Assembly (NCBI GenBank): GCA_905207905.1
Contig: CAJLNC010000019.1
Location: 1-37,735, forward strand
Source of the DNA: an uncultured Lachnospiraceae bacterium
GTDB lineage: Bacteria > Bacillota_A > Clostridia > Lachnospirales > Lachnospiraceae
Direction of reading: 5' to 3'
Length of the DNA stretch: 37,735 nucleotides
The translations under genes and the position numbers were made by a program. Shown one piece after another: positions 17,398 to 25,596 of the stretch (position 1 is the first letter of the stretch; each line of letters begins with the position of its first letter). A model generated the notes under the pieces. The model was not told where the DNA came from. It saw only the letters and a program-made list of their open reading frames with translations, and did no database searches.

Positions 17398-18696
17398 ATG
17401 GTAGAAGCAGTAGTAGGAGCAAACTGGGGAGATGAAGGAAAAGGAAAGATCACAGATATGCTGGCCAGGGAGGCGGATATTATCGTAAGATTCCAGGGCG
17501 GAGCCAATGCAGGTCACACCATAGTCAACGATTATGGGAAATTTGCGCTGCACACCCTGCCTTCAGGAGTATTTTACAGTCATACCACCAGTGTCATCGG
17601 CAACGGTGTGGCTTTGAATGTGCCCGTATTGTTTCATGAGCTTCAGAGCATCATCGACCAAGGGGTTCCGGCGCCGAAGATTTTGGTGTCTGACAGAGCC
17701 CAGATGGTAATGTCCTACCATATTTTGTTTGACCAGTATGAAGAGGAGCGCCTGGCTGGAAAGTCTTTTGGCTCTACCAAATCCGGCATTGCGCCCTTTT
17801 ACTCCGATAAATTTGCCAAGATTGGATTTCAGGTGAGCGAGCTTTTTGACGAGGAGCTTTTAAAAGAAAAGGTGGAACGCATCTGTGAGATCAAGAATGT
17901 GACTCTGGAGCATCTGTATCACAAGGATCCGATTAGGCCTCAGGCGCTGCTGGAGGAGCTGCACTCTTACCGAGAGATGATTGCACCCTATGTGTGCGAT
18001 GTGTCTTCCTACCTGAATGAGGCCATAAAAGCGGGAAAAACCATTTTGCTGGAGGGACAGCTGGGTACCTTGAAAGATCCGGATCACGGGATTTATCCTA
18101 TGGTAACTTCCTCCTCCACCTTGGCGGCTTACGGTGCCATTGGTGCCGGGATCCCTCCCTATGAGATCCGGAAGATCATTACTGTCTGCAAAGCCTATTC
18201 CAGCGCGGTGGGAGCAGGCGCCTTTGTCAGCGAGATTTTTGGTGAGGAAGCAGATGAGCTGCGCCGCAGAGGCGGAGACGGGGGAGAGTTCGGAGCCACC
18301 ACAGGCCGCCCTAGACGGATGGGCTGGTTCGACTGTGTGGCATCCAAATATGGCTGCCGTCTTCAGGGAACCACGGATGTGGCTTTCACCGTGCTGGACG
18401 TATTGGGCTATCTGGATGAGATTCCTGTATGTGTAGGCTATGAGATTGACGGGGAGATTACTACAGAGTTTCCCACTACGGCAAAGCTAGTAAAGGCAAA
18501 ACCGGTGCTTGAGAAACTTCCAGGCTGGAAGCAGGATATCCGGGGCATCAAAAAGTATGAGGATTTGCCGGAGAACTGCCGCAATTATGTGGAATTTGTA
18601 GAGGAACACATTGGATACCCCATTACCATGGTTTCCAACGGTCCTGGCAGAGCGGATATTATTTACCGGGATTCCCCGAAAAAAGCAGGAGTATAA
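17398..18696 (+). CDS. purA: Adenylosuccinate synthetase
   Basis: Joins IMP and aspartate using GTP, the first step to AMP. It has 432 residues. The N-terminus carries the GTP-binding GANWGDEGKGK (7-17, with the catalytic Asp12 and the loop lysines), followed by QGGANAGHTIV with the catalytic His. EGQLGTLKDPDHGIYPMVTSSS and the aspartate-loop region GATTGRPRRMGWFD are present. TAGGAGG precedes the ATG. Together with purB it commits IMP to AMP, so the operon combines the entry step with the adenine branch. No strong terminator is visible behind it, and the next gene starts 8 bases on. Confidence 0.96.
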   Translation: MVEAVVGANWGDEGKGKITDMLAREADIIVRFQGGANAGHTIVNDYGKFALHTLPSGVFYSHTTSVIGNGVALNVPVLFHELQSIIDQGVPAPKILVSDRAQMVMSYHILFDQYEEERLAGKSFGSTKSGIAPFYSDKFAKIGFQVSELFDEELLKEKVERICEIKNVTLEHLYHKDPIRPQALLEELHSYREMIAPYVCDVSSYLNEAIKAGKTILLEGQLGTLKDPDHGIYPMVTSSSTLAAYGAIGAGIPPYEIRKIITVCKAYSSAVGAGAFVSEIFGEEADELRRRGGDGGEFGATTGRPRRMGWFDCVASKYGCRLQGTTDVAFTVLDVLGYLDEIPVCVGYEIDGEITTEFPTTAKLVKAKPVLEKLPGWKQDIRGIKKYEDLPENCRNYVEFVEEHIGYPITMVSNGPGRADIIYRDSPKKAGV

Positions 18697-18704
18697 CAAA
18701 AAGA

Positions 18705-19736
18705 ATGATTGTAAAAGCAGGAATTTTGATGATCTGGCTGGCAGTATTGCCAGCCATCATCGGTTGTTATTGGACGGATAAAATCCCAAAGACAAAAGGG
18801 AATGTGGCAGCAGCCTATTTTTACGGGCTGTTTACTGTGCTGGCTTTATTTGAGCTTTTGGCTCTTCCCATGACATTTTTCAAGTGCTCGCTCACTGTCC
18901 TTACCGGCAGCTGGGCGGGCATTGTTGTAATTCTGGCCCTGGCGGTGATCCTGAAAAAGAGAAGTTTTCGGGAGGAAGGGCGCTGGCTGGCTGGTTTGCG
19001 AAAAAAAATGACGCCGGTGCTGGCAGTGGCTGCGGCCTGCATTCTGCTGCAGGCAGTGTATGTCACAGAGCGACAGCATACGGATGATGATGACGCCTTT
19101 TACCTGGCTACCTCCACCACAGCGGTGGAGACGGACAGCCTGTTTTTTTACAGCCCGGAAACAGGGGCGGCCTATAAGACCCCACCGGCCCGGTATGTGC
19201 TGGCTGCCTGGCCTCTAATGGTGGCTTCTCTTTCCCGGCTCACTGGCATGCATCCGGCTCTCCTGGCTCATACGGCTCTTCCAGGACTGGTAGTGCTGTG
19301 GGCCTATCTGTGTTACGCCCTTCTGGGAGCAAAGTTCTATCCGGGGAATCGGCAGAAGCAGTCTCTGTTCCTGCTGTTTATAGTGGTGCTTCTCGGTTTT
19401 TCAGCTTACTCCAAGTATTCTGCCGGTGTGTTTTTGTTTATCCGGGGCTGGCAGGGAAAAGCACTTTTGGCGGGAGTGGTCATCCCGGCTCTCTTTTATG
19501 GGGCCTGGAATGTATTCAAGGAGCAGGGGGGAAGAGCAAACTGGTTTCTCTTAAGCTGTATCATCTGCAGTGGCTGTCTCTTTACCTCCATGGGAGTGGC
19601 TCTGTCTCTTGTGATTGTCGGCTGCTGCGGAGTTACTGCTGCATGGGTGAAAAAACAGTGGCGTTATCTTCCGCTTACCGCAGCGGCAGCCTGGCCGGCT
19701 CTAATCAGCGGCCTGCTTTATGTGATGATACGATAA
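18705..19736 (+). CDS. Polytopic membrane protein, N-terminal part of a probably split DUF6077-like protein
   Basis: 343 residues with about nine or ten hydrophobic segments. An extracellular loop after the fourth contains an acidic run (HTDDDDAFYLATSTTAVETD) and YKTPPARYVLAAWPL. This layout, with an acidic loop motif early in a multi-pass protein, recalls GT-C glycosyltransferases and the DUF6077 family, but the function is unknown. The start at 18705 is 8 bases after purA and uses an AGGAG in the end of purA. The protein stops abruptly after a last hydrophobic helix (ISGLLYVMIR), and the expected C-terminal half continues in another frame from 19819. It is best read as half of a broken gene, or as one of two cooperating subunits. 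Confidence 0.6.
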   Translation: MIVKAGILMIWLAVLPAIIGCYWTDKIPKTKGNVAAAYFYGLFTVLALFELLALPMTFFKCSLTVLTGSWAGIVVILALAVILKKRSFREEGRWLAGLRKKMTPVLAVAAACILLQAVYVTERQHTDDDDAFYLATSTTAVETDSLFFYSPETGAAYKTPPARYVLAAWPLMVASLSRLTGMHPALLAHTALPGLVVLWAYLCYALLGAKFYPGNRQKQSLFLLFIVVLLGFSAYSKYSAGVFLFIRGWQGKALLAGVVIPALFYGAWNVFKEQGGRANWFLLSCIICSGCLFTSMGVALSLVIVGCCGVTAAWVKKQWRYLPLTAAAAWPALISGLLYVMIR

Positions 19737-19818
19737 TGGCTGAGGTTCTGACCGTATTGTCCCATGTATATGGATGCTGGCGTGCTAGGAGATAAACTAA
19801 GAAATGTGAGGTTCTAAG

Positions 19819-20616
19819 ATGGCAGAACGGATTGGAACTGTCTGGGAGACAGTCTGGGAAAGCGGAAAGGCTTATTTTGGAGGCAGCGGTATCTGGCTGC
19901 TTGCGGCGGCAGTGTTGGCGGTGCTGCTGGTGGGAATGTGGGGAAAGGACAGAAAAAGAACATTGGCCTATCCCGTTCTTTTGGTTTTGGCTGTGTGCTT
20001 CTGTCCAGTAACAGCCTGGGTACTTATTAAGATGATCGGAGCTTTGGTGTACTGGCGGGTATTCTGGATGCTGCCCATAGTGCTGCTTGTGGCTTTCGGA
20101 GCAGTGGAGTTTGTGACCAGGTTCCGGGGCAGGGGAAAACGGATACTGACGGTTGGATTGTGTATTGGACTGATTGCAGTGAATGGCAGCTTTGTGTTTA
20201 CAGATCAGTGGTTTACCAGGAAAGAAAATAATTTTAAACTTCCTACAGAGGTGATCTGGGTGGCAGATGCTATCAATCATCATGCAGAAGAGTATGAAAT
20301 CCAGAAAAAAAAGATTGCAGCTCCCAGTGGGATTTCCACGTATATTCGTATTTACGACGCTTCCATCAGCCAGGTTTACGGAAGAACCATGGCCAATAAG
20401 GAAAATCCTTCGGAACTGTTTCAGGAAGTCCATGCCAAGGAGCATGACTACGATTCCCTGATACAGAAGGTTCGGAAGAAAAAGTGCCGGTATCTGGTGC
20501 TGAATAAAAATGAGAAAAATGAGAAAGAGCTGGAAGCGAGGAACTTCCATAAAATTTATGAAAGTCCCTCCTATGAGGTGTATTTTAACGGGAATTTCAG
20601 AAAAGAGAAAAATTGA
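19819..20616 (+). CDS. Membrane protein with extracytoplasmic domain, C-terminal part of the probably split DUF6077-like protein
   Basis: 265 residues: three or four hydrophobic helices (about 25-45, 50-70, 75-95, 102-120) and then a soluble, presumably extracytoplasmic domain (about 125-265, with YLVLNKNEK and YEVYFNGNF). That is the arrangement expected for the second half of a DUF6077/GT-C-like protein. The frame is different from the first half, and 82 bases with stops in all three frames separate them, including a repeated GAGGTTCT at 19742 and 19809. The binding site is weak (GAGG, 7 bases before the ATG). Independent translation is possible but not convincing. It converges on the minus-strand gene ending at 20641, with no clear terminator between. 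Confidence 0.55.
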   Translation: MAERIGTVWETVWESGKAYFGGSGIWLLAAAVLAVLLVGMWGKDRKRTLAYPVLLVLAVCFCPVTAWVLIKMIGALVYWRVFWMLPIVLLVAFGAVEFVTRFRGRGKRILTVGLCIGLIAVNGSFVFTDQWFTRKENNFKLPTEVIWVADAINHHAEEYEIQKKKIAAPSGISTYIRIYDASISQVYGRTMANKENPSELFQEVHAKEHDYDSLIQKVRKKKCRYLVLNKNEKNEKELEARNFHKIYESPSYEVYFNGNFRKEKN

Positions 20617-20640
20617 TGAAAGGTGAAGGAACAGCCAGGG

Positions 20641-20889
20641 CTAACGTTTGTTTTCCTGCTTCCTATCCTGCTTTTTCTCGTCTTCTTTGGAAGAGCCTCC
20701 AAGAATCCTGGCCAGCCAGGGAACCAGATACATCAGGCAGGGCACTACGATGGTGCAGGCCAGGGAGGCCATAAACCAGCCCATGGTGGATTCATTTCCT
20801 GCCACGCCCAGGATAAAGGTAACAAGATAGAGCAGCGCCAGGAGGATAATTCCGATCCAGGCAAAAATGCGCTTCTTTTTTTGATTCAT
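20641..20889 (-). CDS. Small conserved-type membrane protein with two helices
   Basis: 82 residues: MNQKKKR, a membrane helix (about 9-29, IFAWIGIILLALLYLVTFILG), a short polar loop (NESTMGW), a second helix (about 39-63, FMASLACTIVVPCLMYLVPWLARIL) and a charged tail (KEDEKKQDRKQENKR). Both ends should face the cytoplasm. The start has AGAAAGGA about 8 bases upstream. Charge distribution and binding site argue that this, rather than the overlapping plus-strand frames, is the real gene. I recognise no function. Confidence 0.7.
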   Translation of the reverse strand: MNQKKKRIFAWIGIILLALLYLVTFILGVAGNESTMGWFMASLACTIVVPCLMYLVPWLARILGGSSKEDEKKQDRKQENKR

Positions 20890-20940
20890 AGCAAAAATCC
20901 TTTCTTAAATAAAATTCTTTGGTGTCCATATACTGCTTTC

Positions 20941-20975
20941 TTTGTTTCATAGGAAATTCCTTCCTATGAAACAAA
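20941..20975. repeat. Perfect inverted repeat, TTTCATAGG family
   Basis: TTTGTTTCATAGGAA (20941-20955) and TTCCTATGAAACAAA (20961-20975) are exact complements around a 5-base loop. The left arm recurs at 1593-1610, and a degraded full copy lies at 35726-35756; GCAGGATC follows about ten bases later in both full copies. It lies upstream of the small membrane protein gene. Confidence 0.75.
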
Positions 20976-21014
20976 AATGTTTGGCAGGATCGCACTGTGA
21001 CGGACAGGGAAGAT

Positions 21015-21208
21015 GTCGCCGAAGCGACCCGCCGCAGGCGGAGGGGATGTTGCAAAATACCTCCCTTTTTGATTGTGTAAATGAAGCAATGTGGAGGTCA
21101 AAATATGCCGGATGAATGGTTGCGGGCTTTGCGAGCCCGCAATTCTGACATTATTTCATCTATTATAGCAAAATTTCTCTTTTCTGCCAACTGCTGCCTT
21201 TTCAGCAG
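21015..21208. other. Gene-free stretch with a chain of hairpins
   Basis: Within the 399-base gap 20890-21288 there are, after the inverted repeat: GTCGC/GCGAC (21015-21028), CCGCC/GGCGG (21029-21041), a copy of GATGTTGCAAAATACCTCC (21046-21064) whose ACCTCC can pair with GGAGGT at 21093-21098, a perfect 9-base stem TTGCGGGCT/AGCCCGCAA (21120-21142), and CTGCTG/CAGCAG (21191-21208) followed by CCGCTTTTTG. The last looks like a plus-strand terminator although no plus-strand gene ends here. No convincing coding frame is seen. It may be repeat debris or a small RNA. Confidence 0.5.
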
Positions 21209-21242
21209 CCGCTTTTTGTTTGAGGAGAATTGGGATTAGGGA

Positions 21243-21271
21243 TTGAAGGCAGGACTTCACAGGTGTATGAT
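21243..21271 (+). promoter_or_regulatory. Probable promoter of azlCD
   Basis: TTGAAG (21243-21248), a 17-base spacer and TATGAT (21266-21271), 17 bases before the azlC start codon. The very short leader leaves room only for AAAGAGGTGA as ribosome binding site. Confidence 0.55.
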
Positions 21272-21288
21272 AGGAAAGAGGTGAACGT

Positions 21289-22053
21289 ATGGAAAGAGAA
21301 AAAAGCATTAAAAAGGGGGAAAAATGGAAGGCCTTTCAGGCAGCATTTCCCCATACCCTTCCCATTTTTGCAGGCTTTTGGTTTCTTGGCCTGACCTATG
21401 GAATCTATATGAACGTTTCCGGATTTTCTTTTTGGTATCCCCTGTTGATGAGTATGACGATTTTTGCAGGTTCAGTGGAGTTTGTCACGGTGAATCTGCT
21501 TTTGGGGGTTTTTCATCCGCTGCAGGCCCTGGCCATCACTCTGATGGTAAATGCGCGTCATCTGTTTTACGGGATCTCCATGCTGAGCCGGTATCGGGGC
21601 ATGGGGTGGAAAAAGCCGTATCTGATATTTGGCCTGTGTGATGAAACCTTTTCCATCAACTATACGGCAAAGATTCCCGGGGAGGTAGATCCGGGCTGGT
21701 TCTATTTTTTTGTCACCCTGTTAGATCATTGCTATTGGGTATTTGGCGCTGCTCTTGGCGGAATCTTCGGTTCTCTGATCCAATTTGACACGGAGGGACT
21801 GGATTTTGTGATGACAGCCATGTTTGTGGTAATCTTTCTGGAACAGTGGCAAAAGGAAAAAAATCATATCAGCTCCCTGTTAGGGCTGGGACTTTCCTGG
21901 CTGTGTCTTATGATCTTTGGGGCAGATCAGTTTATGCTTCCGGCCATGGGCGCAATTTTGCTGGCGTTAACGGCCATGCGCAGAGGGCTGGAGAAGGATG
22001 TAGCGTCTGAAACAGAGTGCGTGAAAGACAATAGAGGGGGGAATGGCTTATGA
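21289..22053 (+). CDS. azlC: AzlC family branched-chain amino acid exporter, large subunit
   Basis: 254 residues of a LIV-E (AzlC) family permease, which with AzlD exports branched-chain amino acids or their analogues. Conserved features: [17 protein letters not shown], the helix with [37 protein letters not shown], and further helices to about residue 230. The start has AAAGAGGTGA with good spacing. The stop overlaps the azlD start in an ATGA arrangement, the usual sign of a two-subunit transporter. The charged C-terminal 20 residues are not part of the conserved core. Confidence 0.92.
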   Translation: MEREKSIKKGEKWKAFQAAFPHTLPIFAGFWFLGLTYGIYMNVSGFSFWYPLLMSMTIFAGSVEFVTVNLLLGVFHPLQALAITLMVNARHLFYGISMLSRYRGMGWKKPYLIFGLCDETFSINYTAKIPGEVDPGWFYFFVTLLDHCYWVFGAALGGIFGSLIQFDTEGLDFVMTAMFVVIFLEQWQKEKNHISSLLGLGLSWLCLMIFGADQFMLPAMGAILLALTAMRRGLEKDVASETECVKDNRGGNGL

Positions 22054-22382
22054 AAATGACACTTTTTCAACAGGTAATAACTGTGGGAATGGTGGTTCTT
22101 GGCACTGTGCTTACCAGAGCGCTGCCTTTTCTTCTGTTTCCGGCTGGAAAGACTACGCCCAGGCTTATTCAGTATCTGGGAAGAGTGCTGCCCTCCGCGG
22201 TTTTTGGGCTGCTGGTGATCTACTGTCTGAAAAATGTGAGCGTTTTATCCGGAAATCACGGTTTGCCGGAACTGCTCTCCATTGCTTTGGTAGTGGGACT
22301 TCATCTGTGGAAACGCCAGATGCTTCTGTCCATTGCAGGAGGAACCATCTGTTATATGGTGCTGGTCCAGACGATTTTTTGA
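22050..22382 (+). CDS. azlD: AzlD family branched-chain amino acid transport subunit
   Basis: 110 residues with four hydrophobic helices, typical of the small AzlD partner. Seen: [41 protein letters not shown], a family hallmark, then [34 protein letters not shown]. The ATG overlaps the azlC stop by four bases, with AGAGGGGGG upstream inside azlC. Short stems and GGCCGGCC-TTTTTT at about 22433-22466 may end the operon, but the hairpin is not strong. Confidence 0.9.
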   Translation: MKMTLFQQVITVGMVVLGTVLTRALPFLLFPAGKTTPRLIQYLGRVLPSAVFGLLVIYCLKNVSVLSGNHGLPELLSIALVVGLHLWKRQMLLSIAGGTICYMVLVQTIF

Positions 22383-22469
22383 GAGAAGCAAAAGCTGCTG
22401 CGGAAAAGGAACGCACTGCGGAGGAAGAAAGACGTTGCCAAAGCAACTCAGGGCCGGCCTTTTTTAAGG

Positions 22470-22498
22470 TTGACGCAGGGAAGGCAAACGTTTAAAAT
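22470..22498 (+). promoter_or_regulatory. Sigma-A promoter of mgtE
   Basis: TTGACG (22470-22475), a 17-base spacer and TAAAAT (22493-22498), 57 bases before the mgtE start codon. The leader is too short for an M-box magnesium riboswitch. Confidence 0.75.
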
Positions 22499-22554
22499 GG
22501 AAGAGGATATGTCCGGGCAGAAGGCCTGGGCGGGAGAGAGAAGGAGGTACAGTA

Positions 22555-23907
22555 ATGGCTTTGACGGAACAAGAGATGAATCAACTGGCCGACCTTGCAG
22601 ACAAGAAACAGTTTAAGCGGTTAAAAGAAGAACTCTGTGATATGAATGAGGTGGATATTGCAGAGGTTTTGAATATGCTGACTCCGGAGCAGGCTCTGGT
22701 GGCCTTCCGGCTGCTTCCCAAGGATCTGGCTACAGAGGCTTTTGCCTGTCTTGAGATCGAGGAACAGCAGCATATCATCAACAGTCTGGAGGATGCGGAG
22801 CTGCACCATATTATTGAGGATCTGGCGATTGATGATGCGGTGGATATGGTGGAGGAGCTGCCTGCCTCGGTGGTGAAGCGTATTTTAAAGATTGCCACTC
22901 CCACCACTAGACAGCTGATCAACCAGTATCTGCAGTATCCGGACAACAGTGCCGGAACGATTATGACAGCAGAGTATGTGGCCTTAAGACCTTCTATGAC
23001 AGTGGAGGAGGCCTTTGCCTATATCCGGAAAAACGGAGTAGACAAGGAGACCATTTATAACTGTTATGTGATCAATCCCAAGCGGCAGCTTCTGGGTGTG
23101 GTGACTTTGAAGGATCTTCTGATGAATCCTTATGAGACAAAGGTGGAGGATATTATGGATGACAATATCCTTTCCGCTCTCACCACAGATGACCAGGAGG
23201 AAGTGGCAGCTACTTTCAATAAATACGGGCTGCTGGCTCTGCCGGTGGTGGATAAGGAAAACCGGCTGGTGGGTATTGTTACCATTGATGATGTGGTGGA
23301 CGTTATGGAGCAGGAGGCTACGGAGGACTTCCAGAAAATGGCAGGTATGGCTTCCAGTGAAAAATCCTACTTAAAAACCAGCGTCTTTGCTCTGGCCAAG
23401 AACCGGATCGTCTGGCTTTTAGTGCTGATGATCAGCAGTATGGTTACTGGTCTGATCCTAAGCTACTACGAAGCAGCCTTTGCTACGGTGCCTTTATTGG
23501 TGAGCTTTATTCCCACCATCATGGGAACCGGCGGGAACTCCGGAAGCCAGGCCAGCACCCTGATTATCCGTGGTATGGCCACCGGAGAGATTGTTTTAAA
23601 GGATATCTTCCGGGTGATGTGGAAGGAAATCCGGGTGGGGGTGCTCTGCGGAGCTATCCTGGCCATTGTAAATTTTGTGAGGCTGATGATCATGTATCCT
23701 GAGAATCTGATGGTGAACATCACTGTAGTTTTGAGTATGCTGATTACTGTGGTACTGGCAAAGACCCTGGGTGCGCTGCTGCCTATGGCTGCCAAGGCAA
23801 TGCACCTGGATCCGGCTCTTATGGCATCTCCTATGTTGACTACCATTTTGGATGCCTGTTCCATGGTGATCTATTTTACCATTGCCTCCCAGCTCCTTCA
23901 TGTGTAG
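22555..23907 (+). CDS. mgtE: Magnesium transporter MgtE
   Basis: 450 residues, the family-typical size. An N-terminal superhelical MgtE_N domain (about 5-125, with PADLA-like LLPKDLATEAFACLE) is followed by two CBS domains (about 135-255, with GVVTLKDLLMNP and GIVTIDDVVDVMEQEATEDFQKMAGM) and a C-terminal pore domain of five helices (about 275-450, with FIPTIMGTGGNSGSQASTL, the conserved selectivity-helix sequence). In the family the cytoplasmic domains sense magnesium and close the channel. AGAAGGAGG precedes the ATG. Its own promoter lies just upstream, so gating of the protein rather than an RNA switch is the visible control. Confidence 0.95.
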   Translation: MALTEQEMNQLADLADKKQFKRLKEELCDMNEVDIAEVLNMLTPEQALVAFRLLPKDLATEAFACLEIEEQQHIINSLEDAELHHIIEDLAIDDAVDMVEELPASVVKRILKIATPTTRQLINQYLQYPDNSAGTIMTAEYVALRPSMTVEEAFAYIRKNGVDKETIYNCYVINPKRQLLGVVTLKDLLMNPYETKVEDIMDDNILSALTTDDQEEVAATFNKYGLLALPVVDKENRLVGIVTIDDVVDVMEQEATEDFQKMAGMASSEKSYLKTSVFALAKNRIVWLLVLMISSMVTGLILSYYEAAFATVPLLVSFIPTIMGTGGNSGSQASTLIIRGMATGEIVLKDIFRVMWKEIRVGVLCGAILAIVNFVRLMIMYPENLMVNITVVLSMLITVVLAKTLGALLPMAAKAMHLDPALMASPMLTTILDACSMVIYFTIASQLLHV

Positions 23908-23990
23908 CATTCTGGATGCTGCAGGAGAGAGGAACGGCAGGATTTGAGGACAGAAAGTGATTGCAAAATACAGTTTAGGAGGAAACGGAA

Positions 23991-25013
23991 ATGGATTATC
24001 GGGAAGTAGTAGAAGCCGCCCGCCCGCGGCTGGGAAAATACTGTAAGGGCTGTTTTGTGTGCAATGGCAAAGCCTGCGGCAATACCATACCAGGGCCGGG
24101 AGCAAAGGGAAATGGAGATACTGCCATCCGCAATTATGAAAAGTGGCAGGAGATTCGGGTGAACCTGGACTGCCTGGTGGAAGGAGGTCCGGTGGACACC
24201 TCCCTAGAGTTTTTTGGGAAAACGTATCAGTATCCCTTTTTTGCAGGTCCGGTGGGGGCAGTACAGCTTCATTATGGAGATGCCTATACGGATATGACCT
24301 ACAATGACGTGATGGTGACTGCCTGTGCGGCCAGCGGGATCATGGCATTTACGGGGGACGGAGTCAATCCGGATCAGACCATTGCTGCGGCAAATGCCAT
24401 TGAGAAAAGCGGCGGTATCGGGATCCCGGTGATCAAGCCCTGGAATAAAGAGGTCATTGCTGAGAAGATGGCGCTGGTGAAGAAGGCAGGAGCATCTGCA
24501 GTTGCTATGGATGTGGATGCGGCAGGACTGCCTTTTCTGAAAAATATGACTCCTCCTGCAGGGGCTAAAAGTGTGGAGGAGATGAGGGAGATCATTCAGG
24601 ATGCCGGACTTCCCTTTATCATAAAAGGAATCATGACAGTGGAGGGAGCACGGAAGGCTATGAAAGCAGGGGCAGCCGGCATTGTGGTGAGCAATCACGG
24701 CGGCCGGGTGCTGGACGGCTGTCCTGCCACCGCAGAGGTACTGCCTGCGATTGTCCAGGCAGTGCGGGCAGAGAGCGGGATGAAGATTCTGGTGGATGGA
24801 GGCATCCGCAGCGGGTTGGATGTGTTCCGGGCGCTGGCGCTGGGAGCAGATGCCTGCCTGATCTGTCGTCCCTTTGTCACAGCTATCTACGGAGGCGCAG
24901 AAGAAGGAATCCGCAGCTATGTGGAGAAGATTGGCAATGAATTAAAAGATGTGATGGAGATGTGCGGGGCCAGAAGCGTGCAGGATATTGGCCCTCGCAT
25001 GATCTGGAGATAG
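23991..25013 (+). CDS. FMN-dependent alpha-hydroxy-acid dehydrogenase/oxidase family protein with N-terminal cysteine cluster
   Basis: 340 residues of the FMN_dh TIM-barrel family (lactate or glycolate oxidase and related enzymes). The barrel's catalytic and flavin-binding blocks are visible: FAGPVGA, VDAAG, FIIKGIM, VSNHGGRVLD (catalytic H236, R239), ILVDGGIRSG and ALGADACLICRPF. Unlike lactate oxidase, the N-terminus has CKGCFVCNGKAC (C18, C21, C24, C29) followed by PGPGAKG. Similar cysteine-rich N-termini seem common in clostridial homologues. They could hold an iron-sulfur cluster or zinc, which would suit an anaerobic dehydrogenase passing electrons onward. The substrate is unknown. TAGGAGG precedes the ATG. 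The PAP2 and lipid kinase genes follow closely. Confidence 0.85.
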   Translation: MDYREVVEAARPRLGKYCKGCFVCNGKACGNTIPGPGAKGNGDTAIRNYEKWQEIRVNLDCLVEGGPVDTSLEFFGKTYQYPFFAGPVGAVQLHYGDAYTDMTYNDVMVTACAASGIMAFTGDGVNPDQTIAAANAIEKSGGIGIPVIKPWNKEVIAEKMALVKKAGASAVAMDVDAAGLPFLKNMTPPAGAKSVEEMREIIQDAGLPFIIKGIMTVEGARKAMKAGAAGIVVSNHGGRVLDGCPATAEVLPAIVQAVRAESGMKILVDGGIRSGLDVFRALALGADACLICRPFVTAIYGGAEEGIRSYVEKIGNELKDVMEMCGARSVQDIGPRMIWR

Positions 25014-25023
25014 GAGGATTTTT

Positions 25024-25572
25024 TTGCTGGAGGCAATACAACAGTTTGATGTGGAGATTCTTCTGTGGATACAGGAGAATCTCCGTGTGGATTTTTTAGA
25101 TGGTTTTTGGAAAGGGATTACGTTTTTGGGGAACAGCGGCTGGTTCTGGATCGCACTGGGGATTGGTCTGATCTGCTTTCGCCGCACAAGAAAGGCTGGG
25201 ATCACCGTACTTTTCGCATTGCTCATTGGATTTTTGATCACCAATGTGGTGCTGAAAAATGTAGTGGCACGGATCCGTCCTTATGATTATACGGATGCAA
25301 TACAGGCCATTGTGCCAGCGGAACATGATTTTTCATTTCCATCGGGACACACCTGCGCTTCTTTTGCGGCAGCTCTTGCCTGTTATCAGACACTGCCGAA
25401 AAAGTGGGGAGTGGCAGCGCTGGTTCTGGCAGGATTCATCGCGGTATCCAGGTTGTACGTGGGAGTTCACTATCCTACAGATGTGCTGGGAGGGCTTTTT
25501 GTGGGGCTGTTCGCAGGAGCAGCGGCTTTCTTCCTGGTAAAGAAATTACAGGAAAAACAAAAGCAGCCATAG
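25024..25572 (+). CDS. PAP2 family membrane phosphatase
   Basis: 182 residues with about five membrane helices and the complete PAP2 phosphatase signature: K-x6-RP at 78-86 (KNVVARIRP), PSGH at 106-109, and SRLYVGVHYPTD at 142-153 with R143, H149 and D153. Such proteins remove phosphate from lipid phosphates, for example undecaprenyl pyrophosphate or phosphatidic acid and phosphatidylglycerol phosphate. The start is TTG at 25024, 5 bases after AGGAGGA. Ten bases separate it from the upstream gene and 24 from the lipid kinase ATG, so a shared role in lipid phosphate turnover is likely. Confidence 0.9.
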   Translation: MLEAIQQFDVEILLWIQENLRVDFLDGFWKGITFLGNSGWFWIALGIGLICFRRTRKAGITVLFALLIGFLITNVVLKNVVARIRPYDYTDAIQAIVPAEHDFSFPSGHTCASFAAALACYQTLPKKWGVAALVLAGFIAVSRLYVGVHYPTDVLGGLFVGLFAGAAAFFLVKKLQEKQKQP

Positions 25573-25596
25573 AAAGAAATAGAGGTGTTGTTTTGT

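Noticed and set aside
22383..22554. An M-box magnesium riboswitch before mgtE
   Set aside because: The promoter leaves a leader of only about 50 bases, and no M-box motif is seen.
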